The notes beneath the pieces are model-generated. The model did no database searches and was not told the origin of the DNA. It saw only the letters and a program-made list of their open reading frames with translations. Of a stretch of 64,000 nucleotides of DNA, positions 24,660 to 38,500 are shown in pieces. The position numbers and the translations under genes are program-made. Position 1 is the first letter of the stretch, and the number at the start of each line of letters is the position of its first letter. Source of the DNA: Channa striata (taxonomy: Eukaryota > Chordata > Actinopteri > Anabantiformes > Channidae); NCBI GenBank assembly GCA_033026295.1, contig CM065182.1, positions 6,882,001-6,946,000 of the forward strand, given 5' to 3'.

Positions 24660-27514
24660 ATTGATTGCAATGAATCAGGATTCTTTGGATACTGTAGCAT
24701 GACGTCCCATAAAGACATACATTGACCTTATTATATATATATATGTATTTATATATGTAGCAATTCCAAGCAATAGCAACAGGAGGAAGAAGGAACACGA
24801 GAAGTTTAATAGAAAATAAGTTTTAAAGTAGTAATGTGAAATTTATTTAATCATTGTTATTATTGATTCATTTTTCTGTGTCCCCTTTTGACACTATCAT
24901 TTTACTTACATGTTGATATGTGATGTCCTCAATTAGTCTGACTTATGTATCATCTTGCGCATACATGTGATCAAGTCATTCTGATTTAAACACTGTGACC
25001 TGGGAAACACACTGGAATTAAAAAAAAACTGCAACCACATACCTTTTGAAATAAACTTATTCATTAAAGCTTTTGAGGCTATTATGTTTATTTTTTATGT
25101 ATGTAGGTTTTAGTTACGTTGTGTCTGTACTACTTGTGTATGACAAGCTTCAACTAAACCTGTGTTTGGTTTTTTCCACCACAGACCCTTGATGTGAAAT
25201 GAACGGGTTCTATTGTCACTTCATCTCCCACTTGACACAGCTGGGTAAACAGCTGTAATACCCCCTGGAAACTCTGATGATGTGCTTGTTAATTAACTGC
25301 GCTTTTCTTTGGTCTTAAATGAACTCACACCACAGGACAGACTTACGGATACACTGTACATCAGACTATACTTTGAGGAGGAACAGTTCCACTCACGCTA
25401 CTCTAAACCTTTGTGGAACATTTCAGAAAAGATTTCTCATTTCACGCATTTCTGACTATGGAGGCTTTCTCGCTGCTCCTGTCTGTTTAGCCACTTGTGG
25501 GCAGTGGTGTTCAATAGATAGCCGGACTCCAAACAGCCAGAGGAAGGCAAACTTGTTACAGGCCTCGTGATGAGTCACATGTTGTGAGTGTGGCCCACAG
25601 TCATGACTCAAGTTGACAGGAGGACAGGATGGACGTTATATTGCAGCTTAGGCATCAAACAAAACAGCAAATGTTAGTAGCTCGAACATTGAAACGCTCC
25701 TTTAACACTTGTTAACCTGTCTACAAACCCACTGCAGGATGACTTGTGAACATTTTACACATTGTACACTGATGTCCATCTGCTGAATAACACAATATAT
25801 GGCAGCTCCACTGCTGAAAAAATGTGTACAACTGTGATGGAAAATGTAAGACTGATTAAATTTTAATGGTTATGTTTTGCTTAGTTGTAAGGTCAAATGT
25901 GTTCTTATGAGGAATGTTGAAACACAGCATCCTTTGTCTCATATGCATGCTTTTGTCCTGAGAAGTGTCTGCATAACCGCCCCAAGGTTGTCTGATATCT
26001 AACAGTAAACAGTAGCGACCTGCAGACATGACACCTTCATGTGTGAATGTTGGGAGCCTGATGGTGGGAATGTTTCCCCAGCAACAGAGAGGTATAAAAC
26101 ATTTGTGTGATGTATCAGTCTGCACAACGGCACTAGACAGGGGATGAAACTCTGCTTGTGAACTTCTCTCTTGCAAGATAATAAAACCCTTAAAAGGCAT
26201 CCTGGATGCAAGCTTCTTTACTAATTACACCCGTAGGAACCAGTAGTTGACAATTTTTTCCATGACAACAACTCAGCTCTCAACAAGTGACCAGATCTTT
26301 GAGGTCAACTCTGTTTGGACAATGTAGAATCCCTAAAGGAGTTCTGTAGTTACACATCCTCCTTTCTCACTTTAAGCAAAAGAAATATCTTCCTGTTATT
26401 TAGAAAATGTGAAGTTTTTAATCATTTTTCTCACAAAGTTAAAAACAATGATTTTGATTTCTGGAGAAAAGGGGGAGCTAGGGGAGGGAAGTTGGTGGTA
26501 TAACATGTGATGTAAGTTTTTTTATTATTTAGACAATGGATTTGTTTTGTTGCGAAGGACTGCAGGTGGTGTGAGACATCTCATTTTTTTCGCTGTGAAT
26601 TTCAGTAACATGAGATTAATGTTTTGTTCCCACAATGTCCATTTTCAAGTAAACAGAAATGTAAACATGAATATTAATTACATGCTAGATATGGGTGTCT
26701 TTCTTTATTCTATCTTTTTAATCATTACTTTATTTCATGTATAAGTATGGTTGTGGTTACATATGTTCACAGCTTGCGTGTTTGATGCATCTGAATGTTT
26801 AAAACAGAAAATACTTTAGGTATTCAGATATAAATAGTATAAAGTGCCATGTATTTCACAGGTTGTGGGCAAAGTTGATCATAGAGCCTAACCACTTGCT
26901 ATACAGAGATATACTATTACCATAATATCTTAAAATGTCTGTATAGTCTTGACTTTATTATGTAAAGTGCCTTGAGATGACTTTGTTGTGAGTTGGCGTT
27001 ATATAAATAAAGTTGAATTGAATTGAAAATAATACTGATGTTGACCAATAAGAAAAGAGAAATTAATACAGAAATACGTTTGAGGTAATCTAGAAACAAT
27101 ATTGTAGCTGTTCAGTCATAAAGCAATTTGCTCCATTTAAGCAAATACAGCAATTTGAGAATTCCTCAAAAATGTTTGTGGCTTTTATATGTATGTTCTT
27201 GTGTCATAAAATAATAATATAACACAATATTATTTAGTAGATAACTCCCAAATGGAACTTAGTCTAGTAGTGGCCAGGCTTTAGTTGAAACCACATAAAT
27301 ACTAGTTCACAAATATGAGGCAAAAGTGATGTGCTAGATATTATTACTTCTTACATAAGTTATCATGTATGAATCTTTGATCCGCAGTTTTCGTCCTCCA
27401 TGCACAGCTTTTTTGCTCGTCCAGTTATTTCTCAGTTACTGGTCTTCATAGGTTTTAAATGCTTTGGAACTGTCCATTACATATGTATCTTGTCTTTGCC
27501 ATCAGATCTAGTAG
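24660..27514. other. Spacer between tubulin promoter and limk1 3' end
   Basis: This is AT-rich. The distal part presumably contains the limk1 3' UTR (minus-strand AATAAA candidates near 26954, 26704 and 26521). A repeat tail lies at 26940-27030. I see no coding region. Confidence 0.5.
26940..27030 (+). mobile_element. 3' tail of a fish LINE-type repeat
   Basis: The segment AAAGTGCCTTGAGATGACTT, then TTGTGAGTTGGCGTTATATAAATAAAG and a TTGAATTGAATTG repeat, is the recurring 3' end of a non-LTR retrotransposon family in teleosts. Only the tail is present, as expected for a 5'-truncated insertion. Confidence 0.6.
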
Positions 27515-30500
27515 TCAAAGAAAAGAGCTGTCATCTGTGGATCTGTCCCAAATCACACTGCACGTCTCGATGGGCCGATTTGACTGGCTTAGCTTGTTTT
27601 GTGAATGGTTTTTGCAGGCAGTGCTCAGACCAGAGTGATTGTTCTCTGTCCTCAAGTCAGAGTTGTTGTGGATGTGTTGCTGTCCATCAAAAAAACTGTC
27701 AGGTTGATCATTTTGTTTTTGATTCTGATGATGGTCGTCAGGGTCTACGTGGTTATTTGCATTGTCTGAACATTGCTGCTTGTCAGGGCTCTGTGAACAA
27801 TGGAACTCTGTCTGAGAATGAAGGGTCTTGTCCTGGTTTTGGTGGCTGTGACTTTGCCAGAAAGCTGTACTGAGATGCTCTAATTCAGAAAGCAGAGGCA
27901 GACCGATGTCGAGGTGCATCAGCAAGTTCTCCAGCCATTCCTCCAGCTTTGAAAAGGAAGGACTGAAAGAGTCAAGACAAAAGAGTTCTCATGAGTAGAG
28001 ATAGGGGTCACGGGGTCTTGCATGTTTTCCTGCTTTGCACACTGATTCCATACTCTATAAGTGCTTTCTATTTTATTAGTTCTGTTATTTTACACAATAA
28101 TGGATAGTGTACAGTTGAGTGCAAAACTTTGTAATCCTTAAGTTTGAAATGACCAAAAACATGTTTTTTAAACCATATTATTTATTTTTAATGCACATAG
28201 AGCTGGTACAAATGTTCATCATCAAAATAAACGAAAATGGCCTAGGAGTGTATAAAAACAAAGTTATAGTAAAATAAAAAAATTTAAATAGTAAAAATGT
28301 TTGCATCCACCTAAATTAAATATTTTCTATTACTCTATTACCTCGCTTTGATTTGGATACCCTCTGAACAGAATCTGTACACTTTAAGGTGTACTGTTTG
28401 CCCATCCTTTATCGCATGATTGTTCAGGGTAGATTTTTTTCTTGGTTGTTTGCAGTGGTGGACGGTAACGAAGTACATGTACTTTGTTAGTGTACTTAAG
28501 TACATTTTTCATGTATCTGTACTTTACTTAAGTACATTGAATTACTTTCACTTTTTCTCCAATACACTTTGGAGCACATATCTCTTCTTTGTACTCCACT
28601 ACATTTCTAATCGAGGTTGCGTTGCACGTTACAATCCCATTATTTTTACATTTAATAATTAACCACTTTTTCTGTTTTTTTTTTTTTTTATGAAAACGCG
28701 ACACAAGTGACACAGGAATCGCCTTAAGAAACCAGGCACAGGCATGTTCAGTGTCAGTTCCTATTTCCATAGACTCATTTGAAACATTTGCAGTTCTCCA
28801 AAAAAACCTAAATATAAACCATCACTGCTAGTTGAGTACTTTTACTTTTAATACTTTAAGTAAAATATAAATCATGTACGTACTTACTTTTACTCAAGTA
28901 GATATGTCACTGGGTACTAATGCTTTTCATTAAGTGTGTGTTAAGAGTGTGTATTTTAACTTTTACTTATATCGCTCTCCATCTTTATAAAGGTCACCTA
29001 TTTTTATTTTAGCATAATCCTAAAAATATTTTCCTGATCCCATTGTTTTTGTTACTTGAGAGTGCTCCTTAAGATCTGCCCCCTTGTGGATATAATTTTC
29101 ATAATTTTTCTATCACTTGTGATATCACTTTCTACCACTTGATGTACATTTTATCCACATTTGTCCTCACTGAATGTTCATGAAATATTATATTGATAAA
29201 AAAAATCAATCATTTGTTTTAGTCTCATGCCTTTTCCATGTAAGTGGATTCCAACATTTTTACTCAACTGTGTGTAAAATGTTGATTTAGGAAAATGTAG
29301 GTGTACTGTAAGATGCAGTTATACCGTTTTTCAGCGTCCATGTTACAGCAGAGGACAGCCACTGGCAGGAAAGGCAAGGGACAATGTTGAGGGTGGTGTT
29401 GCTGCAGGAAACCCTCTACATTTAGCCCAAAGTCGTTTGTCCGGGCAAGATAGTCAGGGTCAGCACTCACTCTACCTATAATCTTTAGTGAGAAAGACAT
29501 ACTGTTATTGTCAGGTTTAAAATTGATAAGGTGGTTGCTTATTTGGAAAAAAACAGGGCACAATAGAAGTTATTTTTGGAGTTAACTCAACATTTCATTA
29601 AGATATTACATTGTTTCAATCAACAAAAATCCTGTGATTTCTTAAAAACAACTACATAATATAGATAGCAATCTTGTATTCTGCCTAGATGGTCTTACCT
29701 CACATATCATGATTCCAAAGGAAAAGATGTCCACCCTTTCATTGTAAGTTTTTCCTAAGTGATGCATAGGAGACATGTGAACATCAATATCCAGTATTGT
29801 CATATTTTCAAGGTCAGTGTAATGTTACACATGCTGTTAGAGTTAAGAGTAATGTCTCTTGATGATGAAGTCAAACCCATGATTATCTTCAAATTCTATT
29901 TTTAATTTTTTTAATTTTTAACCAAGTTTCATGTTTCATTATGCTTTTTTCAGATGTTTAGGTTTATGTTGTATCATTTCACTTTTGAGATGTTTATCTA
30001 AAAGAGAAACCAACATTAATTGCAGTAATAATAATAAAACTAATATCCAGTTTTCAAAATCATAGAATGTGAAGTTTCAGATAAACCCCAACACCCTTTA
30101 GTCATGATTAAAAAACCATGTGTCACAGTTATGTGAATATTCTTTTGTAGGATAATACAGATAAACACTGTCAGATTGGTTTAGGTTCTCTGAGGGTCAC
30201 TCTGGGAATAACTCTTCATTTAGAGATTGGTAATCCACTTCTCTACCTAAAAAAATTAAAACCTCGCGGTCTAACCTTTGATCATCTCGGGGGCCATCCA
30301 GTAGGGGTTTCCTACCACAGTGTACCGTTTTCTCCGGTCAGGTTTACGAAATTCTGACAGTGTCCCCTTTGCAGGCCGCTCCGTAGAAGATGTTCTGCTC
30401 TGATTCCTCTCCTCCATCACCAGCCTGGCGAGTCCAAAGTCTGCAACCACCACAGACTGATTCTAAACAAGCAGAAAGAGAGAGTCTGTTTAATGAAGTA

Positions 30501-33500
30501 AGGAAGGTAAGCTTTATTTTATATTTATTTATGATTATAAAAGAAAAAACTTGGTATTTTACCATTATGATTCTGGAATTAAAACTGGCACTACCATAAC
30601 CTAACCCTAATGCTGTTTGTTTACCGTAATTTTATAAATTTATCCAGTTTAATGTAACACTGAAAATGAATTAATTTTAAAAAGAAGATTGTGTATTGTA
30701 GTTTACCTCTCTGACCAGGCAGTTGTATGAGTTTAGATCTCGGTGGATGACATTCATGGAGTGTAGATAGGCCTTAGAGGGAGAGATTTTAAATAAATTG
30801 GGGAACGATTAGGGACCAGATGAAAAAAAATATTCAAATGCATGATTAAACTTCAAAACATTGACAAAAGATTTACCATTCCTGCCGCGATATCTTTGGC
30901 ATAACTCACTCTTATATTCCAAGAAAAATCTTTGCCCTAAAACAACAAGAATGCGATCAACATACTATATTGTACTCTAACAAACATCAACATACTGTAT
31001 TATAAAGCTTAAAATTCTAAAAGCTAATTTGATTTACCATTTTTATGATGCTTTCTCTGAGAGTTCCTCCATTGATGTATTCAGAGACAAAGTTTATTCT
31101 TTTGTCTTTATAAAACAGTCCAATGAACTTGAAGAACATTCGGATGGTCCAGACAGCGCATCACCTTCACCTGTTGAATTGGGTAGAAGTTAGATAAAAC
31201 AGATGTTCCCTGTCAACAAAATAGTTCTAGATAGTCAACTAGTAATGCTCTAAGTTGTTTAAGAAGGGTTTAGGTTCCAGGGTCTAAGAAGAATCCCAGC
31301 AGCTTCCAATTTGTGATGGGTTTTAGTAGTTAAGAGTAGCTATGTTTCATAGATCACATTCCTTGAATTGATGCTGTTCGATGGCTTTTGTATCTCATTA
31401 GTCTCCCAACTAAGAGTCCCAACATGGTTGGTAAAGCTTATTAAAATATAACTTTCCTTGTTGTTTCTGATGTCCACTTACCTCCTTCAAAAACGTTTTC
31501 TGTGTCTCTTCGTCAAAACTTATTAACTCTTTCATCACCATCACCTCCCCTGTCTCCTGATGTGTCACCTTGACAAAACAAGTTTATCATAATTGTATTT
31601 AAAATATTATTTTAAACGTTGTTTTGCTTTATTAAAGAGCAATAGTAAATATATGAAAGAAAGTAATGGGTCTAAGGAAAAGGTCTTACAAAATTAACAA
31701 GTACATTTTTCCGATGTCAGATAAATATAGTGGGAAGAACATTTCCCATTGAATTCTAATGGAATACAGGACTGTTTGCAGAGTGATGAAAATGTGTTTG
31801 TCATACCTTGACAGCCTGTCCAAAGCAGCCTTTACCAAGCACTTCTCCATGGATAAGGTCTGAAGGTCTGAAGATGCGGTGTATCCTATCTCCAGGGTCC
31901 ACACGGAGGGACTCTGAACGAACCATGTCCCTTTTTTGAGATAAAAGCGACTGTGTGCCGGGGGATAGAGGACACTTGTCTATACTACAGCTGCGTCTGT
32001 AAAAAGAAAAGGCTTAGATATGGAAAAAGGTGGAAATAATGAACCAAATTAGACCAGGGGTGAGAACTTACAGGATGGGTCTGGATCGCATACAATTGGT
32101 TCTTCGGTACTGAGATGGTGAGAGGCTCATCTTCGTAGGTTCTGTCTTTTCACCTGTACTCGGCTCTTCCTCCAGACTCGGGAGTTTGTGGATTGAATCT
32201 AGTTTGTCACAAACACATGGGTCAGGACAACTGATGCTTTCCTGGTGATTGTTTGGATGAAGCAGGTCATCAGGAGACTGTGGGTTGTGTTCAGTGGTCA
32301 GCTGCAGTGGTCTGCTTGTGTCCTGGATCACACGGTTTATCTAGAGAAAAAATATTGCACCAGTATTGTTGTATTTAATACATTTGTGGACACTATTTGG
32401 TGCATCTTATTTATGCAACTCTATATATTATCGCTTGATCTTTGAGAGATTTAAGGCCTACCTCATCTGGGGAAATGTTACGGACTGGGATGCCATTAAT
32501 CTCAAGTACTTGGTCACCAATGTGGACAGAGGACAGCAGATCGGGGCTGAGGACAGCTGAGTCTAATCTGAGACACAGTGGGAATTAGTGGATGAATGGT
32601 ATGTTTGGACAGAAAAGAAGGGTGAAGGGGACTAATTGGAGGTTAGCAGTAATTAAATACATAATTTGCTTAAATTCAGAGACTTACTCTGACACTGTGA
32701 CAACGGGGCTTTTGTCTTGGCTGTGATCAATGGCCACAGTCAGGCCTCTTCTGCCATCCATATGGGGAGGGAGCGACATCAGTGCTACCATGTGGGTACT
32801 CTTTGTGAGGGGAGAAGCTGACATCGCAGCTGATACCACACCTTGACAGAAACAAGTACCACTGCAGTACAGACAATGACAAGGAGACAAGGAGACATAT
32901 CAGACACACACATAAGAGGATCTGAAGTTGTATGACCCCAAAAATAGGCTATACCAATTCTGTGTATGTGTATGACGATTTTACCATCTGTAATAATAAA
33001 GCACAAATGTTAATTCACTCAAACTTCAAAATTACCAGTAGAGTTTGGAACGTTCAACAAGCGTGTAGGTGTCTCCATCTCCGATGACCATTTCACAGCT
33101 CATACAAGTGAAACATTCGGGATGATACTTCTGGTCTCCGGCAACCTGATTAGACAGGGAGGTAATCTGGTAAAATGCAACGCAGAGGCAAGAATGGTTT
33201 TGCGGTGTGGTGAGATCTATTTCTGTACATTTATGCATCAAGGTGTCATAGTGTAAGGATGCCTTCAGAGGATATCCTCTTACTTGAGGGAAAAAGAAAG
33301 AAAACACTTTTACTTTCTCTCTTGTTGCTGCAATAGTTCATCATGTATATTATGTTATACATATGTGGTATTTAAACTGATGATTGTAATTAATCAACAA
33401 TGCATTTTTTTAAACAAATGTGGCGCATCAACATCAGTAACATCTTTTGTTTTACTGGCTGAGTTGAAAATGTTTTGGATTCAGTAAAAAACTAAAAACT

Positions 33501-36442
33501 GGACCATTTGCAAAGGTAGGATGATTTGTTAGGTCTTTGGCTGGAATGTTGTGACTAATTATTATGGAATTATAGCTAACATCACCAAATGAGTCCAGAG
33601 GGGGAAACTGGTCAGGAAATGGGGCTTTCCTCTTATGTAGCCGTTTAGTGTGTGTAGAGTAAACACTGTTTCCTGTAGAGACTAGATAATCAGGATGGTA
33701 TGGAAAAAGAAATAACACAAAGTGAATCTGTGTTTTTTCCCCCTTTTTAGCACAAGGCTGTTTCCTCATGTATTAAAAAGAAATTATCATGTCACCATAA
33801 TTAGTCCTGTTGAGATGGTGTCCTTGCAGCCGTGGCAGTGCTCTCCATAACGGGCCCAGTAGTGCTTCTTGCAGTACAGCTGTCCGTCTCGTTCGTAGTA
33901 CCAGCGAGACAGGATACAGCCGCATTCACAACACCTGAAGAAAGGAGGGAAAGGGCCAAGAGAAACAGCAGGATGTTAGAGAAAATGCAGATTTAAAGAG
34001 TGCAGAATAAATGTGTAAGTTCCCAGGGGGGCTGCAGTGTATCCCACCTGTCACAGGGCGAGAGGCAGCGTACACCCTTGACAGTTCACCAGACTATCTC
34101 AAAACCAACAACGAGAGAAAACCATTCACACCTACAGTAATTTAGAGTCACCAGTTAACCTATCATGCATGTCTTTGGACTGTTGGAGGAAACCCACATA
34201 AGCAAGCGAGAACATTTTTGGTTGTGAGGTGGCAGCACTAACCACTCCACCACCGCGCTGCCCGCTGATGTACACATGGGCTGTAAAACAATACTGTGGA
34301 GCTGTGCGAAGAAACACGAGCCTTATCAGTGTTGGAACATAAGACCTGGAAAGTTGACCTGTTCGATCATCTCACACGACATCATGTAGAACACTTCCAG
34401 GTCAGGTGGACCAGTTTTTTTTTAATACACAGTGTCCTATGTCACTGATACCTGACCCGTCGCCTCTCTTTACTAGTTTTACCCTGCTTGAATAGCTTTT
34501 GATTGCTACTCTGTTCAACAGCAACGTGGTGCCTCTATTAGAAACAGGCGGCGGGTACACAAAGCTGTTGCTTTTTCTTTTTCGTGCCTGGGGGAAATAC
34601 ATTGAACTTCACTGTATGTTGAAATCATGCACATTTTCACAATCATTACACATTTTAAATTGCTGATGTCACTATGACAGAGCGTGTTCAGCTGGGCACT
34701 AAGTTAAAATAAGTTCTCACAAACAGACTTTTCATGTTGTCAGGTACATTTGTTCACAAAAACACAGTAAGTTGCATTCAGCCTGATCACTTTTAGTCCT
34801 TTGGAATCTGCAAACAGAAACTTTGGGTTGTTCTGTGCTTAAATCCGGATTTAGAACACCTAAACTAAATACAATGAAAACCTGCTTTCTTATCACACCA
34901 GCTGCAGACAGCATGGGAGGTAACTTCCTGAGGAAAGTACAGCTCCATGTTTCCTCTCTTCAAGCCTCAACCATAACTGACACAATGCTGTTACAATAGG
35001 AAATGATAAGGTTGCTTTACTATTGAGAATAAAGATGGAGAAGGGGAGAGTAAATGGGCAGCCATTCTACCAACTGATCTAGTTCTGCCCCCAAACTCTT
35101 CTCTTAATTACTTTAGGAAAATAGTTAATAAGCATAATACCATTTATTTTATATTTGCAACTAGTCAGTAATTTCTGTGATGATTTGTATTGTCCTTGCA
35201 AGAGACAGCTTTGTTGTCATTACTGGTACAGTTATACCCCTCCCTGACTTCTCATTATTCACAACAAATGTCACTGACCTCAGTTCCTGTGTAATTTAAA
35301 TAATAGAATATGAAAATACGTTAATAAGCTAAGAATAGAATCCCTTTCACTTGTGTTGTATAGGTTGTCTATGATAATACTTGATTGGTACCATTGCTTT
35401 AAAAATGGCCTTTAAGCTTTTGCAGCTCATACTCAGTAGATTAGAAGTAAATTAAATTCTGTTACAGGAATGTCCAGGATTAACGTTTATATATTCTTAA
35501 AGTAGAGTATATTATGGAGAGTAGTGTTAATCAATTGTTTGACTGGTTTCTTGTTTGTTACTGAGAAAATAATTTAAGTAATATTCGATTGGTCAGCTTG
35601 TTTTTGACCTCCTGTCTTTGTTGTTGTGCAGCTGGCAACGGATGTTGAACCTCCCAGCTTCACATCTGCGATTCCGCTAAAACATCTGGTTTCCACAAAA
35701 TGAATGGAACGAGCCCAGACATACGTCCTGAGTTTATTCTTTCTCATTGTCTTCCTTACAAACATTATCCACATTGATATTTTTCCAATTTGGGTTGGAT
35801 CTTACTCTTTTGTAAAACATGTACGTTCTAACATCTGTTCCTGTGTCATATGGGAGTGTGAACACATAAAACAAGCGCGATGTCAGGACAATAGCTTGGG
35901 TCATATTTCAAGGATAATGACGTACTCTCTTGTCTTGGCTTCCTTCATGGTCTGTCTGTTTCACTCTGCTGAACAATTTTAAAAAAGTGTTGTGCTGGAG
36001 AAGACATTGGTTTTATGTAATTGTAATTGTTTCGTGTTGGGTGTCATGGTGTCACACGGTATTGTTATGTACTGTTTATAGTATGAGAGTAAGAATTTGG
36101 AGTTATTCCTGTAAATTTTGATATAGCTCTCATACACACATACACACATTTTCTTGTTATGGTCATTACGTTACTACTTGCACACATAATTTTAAAGTAG
36201 CTGATGTGAAAGTAGAGAATCTATTGAAGCAGGGGTTGCTCATCTGTTTGTCGCAGCACACTTCTGTTTGAGGAAGTATTGAGGAATACTTGTTGTGCAA
36301 CAATTTTCTTTTTCACTAACTTTTATGTACGCTTTCTTATTATTTCTTTCTCTTACTTGGACATAAACATCTCACTAATTAACAGCAGTGTCCCTTACCG
36401 TCCTTTCATTCCTCTTCGAAACCTCTGGTCCCGTCGTGACAT
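27515..36442 (-). CDS. limk1: LIM domain kinase 1, 15 exons, one with a 1-nt excess
   Basis: LIMK1 phosphorylates cofilin Ser3 and so stabilises actin. Exons (5' to 3'): 36399-36442, 33796-33934, 33036-33145, 32688-32861, 32462-32567, 32072-32340, 31807-31996, 31482-31568, 31038-31170, 30877-30936, 30707-30772, 30276-30462, 29699-29754, 29325-29482, 27515-27962. They encode half of LIM1 (CKKHYWARYGEHCHGC), LIM2, a PDZ domain, then a kinase with GKGCFGQ, MVMK, HRDLNSYNC, DFG and the ROCK/PAK site KKRYTVVGNPYWMAPE. RSESLR and ADPDYL favour LIMK1 over LIMK2. All phases fit except 31038-31170, which has one base too many. The C-terminal exon adds a long low-complexity tail. About 741 residues if the extra base is an error, against 647 in human. 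Confidence 0.9.
28455..28917. mobile_element. Non-autonomous DNA-transposon-like repeat
   Basis: The left end reads CAGTGGTGGACGGTAACGAAG followed by GTACTTAAGTAC; the right end carries TACTTTTACTCAAGTAGATA and CACTGGG, roughly the inverted complement. This is a familiar teleost element with ACTTAAGTAC-rich ends and no open frame. It sits in the last limk1 intron. Confidence 0.6.
34015..34265. repeat. Fish L2/CR1-type repeat fragment
   Basis: Phrases in order are CACAGGGCGAGAGGC, ACCATTCACACCTACAG, AATTTAGAGTCACCAGTTAAC, GCATGTCTTTGGACTG, GAGGAAACCCAC, GAGAACAT, AGCACTAACCACTCCACCACC and GCGCTGCCC. This is the well-known 3' segment of a non-LTR retrotransposon family spread through fish genomes. 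It lies in the first limk1 intron. Confidence 0.7.
36399..36442 (-). other. limk1: Candidate short first exon of limk1
   Basis: An ATG opens a 14-codon frame, MSRRDQRFRRGMKG, ending CG|GTAAGG. The next limk1 exon (33796-33934) begins with a G that completes CGG, so the frame runs straight into CCECGCILSRWYYE, the second half of LIM1. No exon with the first LIM1 zinc-finger half (C-x2-C with H-x2-C) was found between 33.9 and 39.3 kb. The mammalian LIMK2b isoform has the same design: an alternative first exon replacing half of LIM1. The exon may still be chance. Confidence 0.4.
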
Positions 36443-38490
36443 TCTGTTCCGGCAGTTCGCAGTTAGACAGCTGTCACTCAGAAATAATCCACCCAGTTAA
36501 AGAAAAAGCTCTGCATGAGCCATGAGTTGTTCATACACTCTGCTGTGACTGGTAGCAGGCGTTGCCTTTTTTTTTTTTTTTTTTTAGAATTTTTACTCTC
36601 TTTCACCCTGCGTTTAGAGAGACTTCCTGTGCAGAGTTCGCTCTGTAATATGTAGTGGAGTAGCTGTGTGAGAAAATACAGACCCACTGACACCAGCTGG
36701 CCAGTCTAACAGTTGCCTAAAAGCAGACCTATCCTAGTAAAGAACTTCTGCTCCTCCCTCCTCCTTTCAGTATTCTTTTCAGCATGAAGACTTCTGCAAG
36801 ATACAGTTACACTGCCTGCAGAGTCCACAGAGTGTGGGAGAGTTCATCTTACAGACACGCAAACGTAAACCTATTTATATGAGTTATTATAAGTAAGCGT
36901 GTGTTTTTCCCAGAAGTACAGAGTCTGTGTGTTTGAAATAAGCCCTGTTCCCTTCAGCACAGGCATAATCTCTTTATGAACGCCCCAATTACTGCACTGT
37001 CCATGATCCTTCGGTAGAAAACTCTATTCACTGCACACAACAAACAGAGAATTCAAACAAAGCTTAAGAAAGTGGAACAACTCAGAATAAGTAGTGGCCA
37101 TTGATATTGCCCTTTATGATATCTAGTGCCCTCAGATTATCCGTGTGAGTGCTGCTGTTTATTTTACTTGATCATCATTAAACACCAAAGAACAATTTAA
37201 TCAAATATAATTGTAGGAATGATAGTCATGGCCAGAGATTTTCCATTGCAGATTTCCCATTGACCTCAGGGGCGATGGTTCAAGGCCCGAATCATACGTT
37301 AAAGACACAAGACCCCAAATCCATACAGATATTATTATACATTTCCTGTGACTGATTTCATTATGGTATATAGAACTCTATTAGATGACTAATACTGATT
37401 CAATAGTGCTTTAGAATAAGGTCATATTTAGTATTTTATGTATAATTTGGCAATATTATCAGGTAACCTCATTGTCAACTTTTGACAGATTTTGAGTCCT
37501 CTTGAAAGACAAACAAATGTAAGAGCTCTGTGGACCCTAATTTTTGCCTTTATTGTGATAAGCTGGATAATTATTATAATAAAACCATCTGACAAAATGC
37601 TCAGTATCTGCTTCTGCCCTTGTAGTTTGTCCTAACTGTCTGCCGGGACTGTAACTTCATGTTGCCTAACATGTGGCAATCAAAATGCCACAACCAAACA
37701 AACAACATGGTACATTCAAAAATCTGCCTGTAATTATGCAACTTTCTCATACGGGTTTGTCATTTTATGCATGTGCAACATAGTCACTTGTTGTTGCTGT
37801 TTCAAATAACATTTTCCTGAAATAGTTTTCACTGGGCATTTCTTTATTTTAGAAGGCCTTCTTTTGTACAAAAGTGCACTATTTTATTTATAGGCCACAC
37901 ATCAAAAATGCTTGGTAAAAACATGTTTAGCTGTATGATAGGAACAGAAATGAAGCTCAAATGCATAATTCATGATGATGAGATTCAAAGACATAATCCT
38001 AGTGATATCACACACTACATTGTGATTCATCACACATTCGAGGACAATGTAGACAACACACAAGCACTTATATTTACCATATTAGTACACACGTTTAAAA
38101 ACTGTTAAAACTCACACAAAAAATAACTCAGATCTCTAGTACTGTATTCATTCACATGAAATCGTAAAATAAGACTTAATAAAGAAATAAAGAACAAAGC
38201 ATTTTTCAGCTTTTTCTCGGCATAATTTAAAGACTAGTAAGCGTGAACAGTGTTTCAACAGTGTTAAAGGAGGTACATAAAAAAAACACAGTAATCAACG
38301 CTCCTCAGATGTCATTAAAATGCACTGTCATGTTGTATTACCTCACAATATGTTTAAATTTAATTAGCAATAGTAAACGTAAAAGCCAAATCAAAGCCAG
38401 TTCTGAACACCAAAGCAATTACAGTCTTCTAACAATGGAAAAAGCACATGAACCAATGTTTTACAGTAATACAACCTGGCTATAAAATAG
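36443..38490. other. Spacer between limk1 and the eln 3' end
   Basis: AT-rich, with a poly(T) run near 36568-36586. I see nothing coding. Any upstream limk1 promoter or missing first exons would be expected here or inside the following 0.8 kb. Confidence 0.45.
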
Positions 38491-38500
38491 TGCCTTTAGT

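Noticed and set aside
27400..27873. 157-codon + strand frame opposite the last limk1 exon
   Set aside because: It is antisense to the limk1 C-terminal exon, with no promoter, splice or domain evidence.
34860..34950. Minus-strand frame with CSWC considered as the missing LIM1 half
   Set aside because: It lacks the H-x2-C pair at LIM spacing and a phase-2 donor, and resembles no LIMK sequence.
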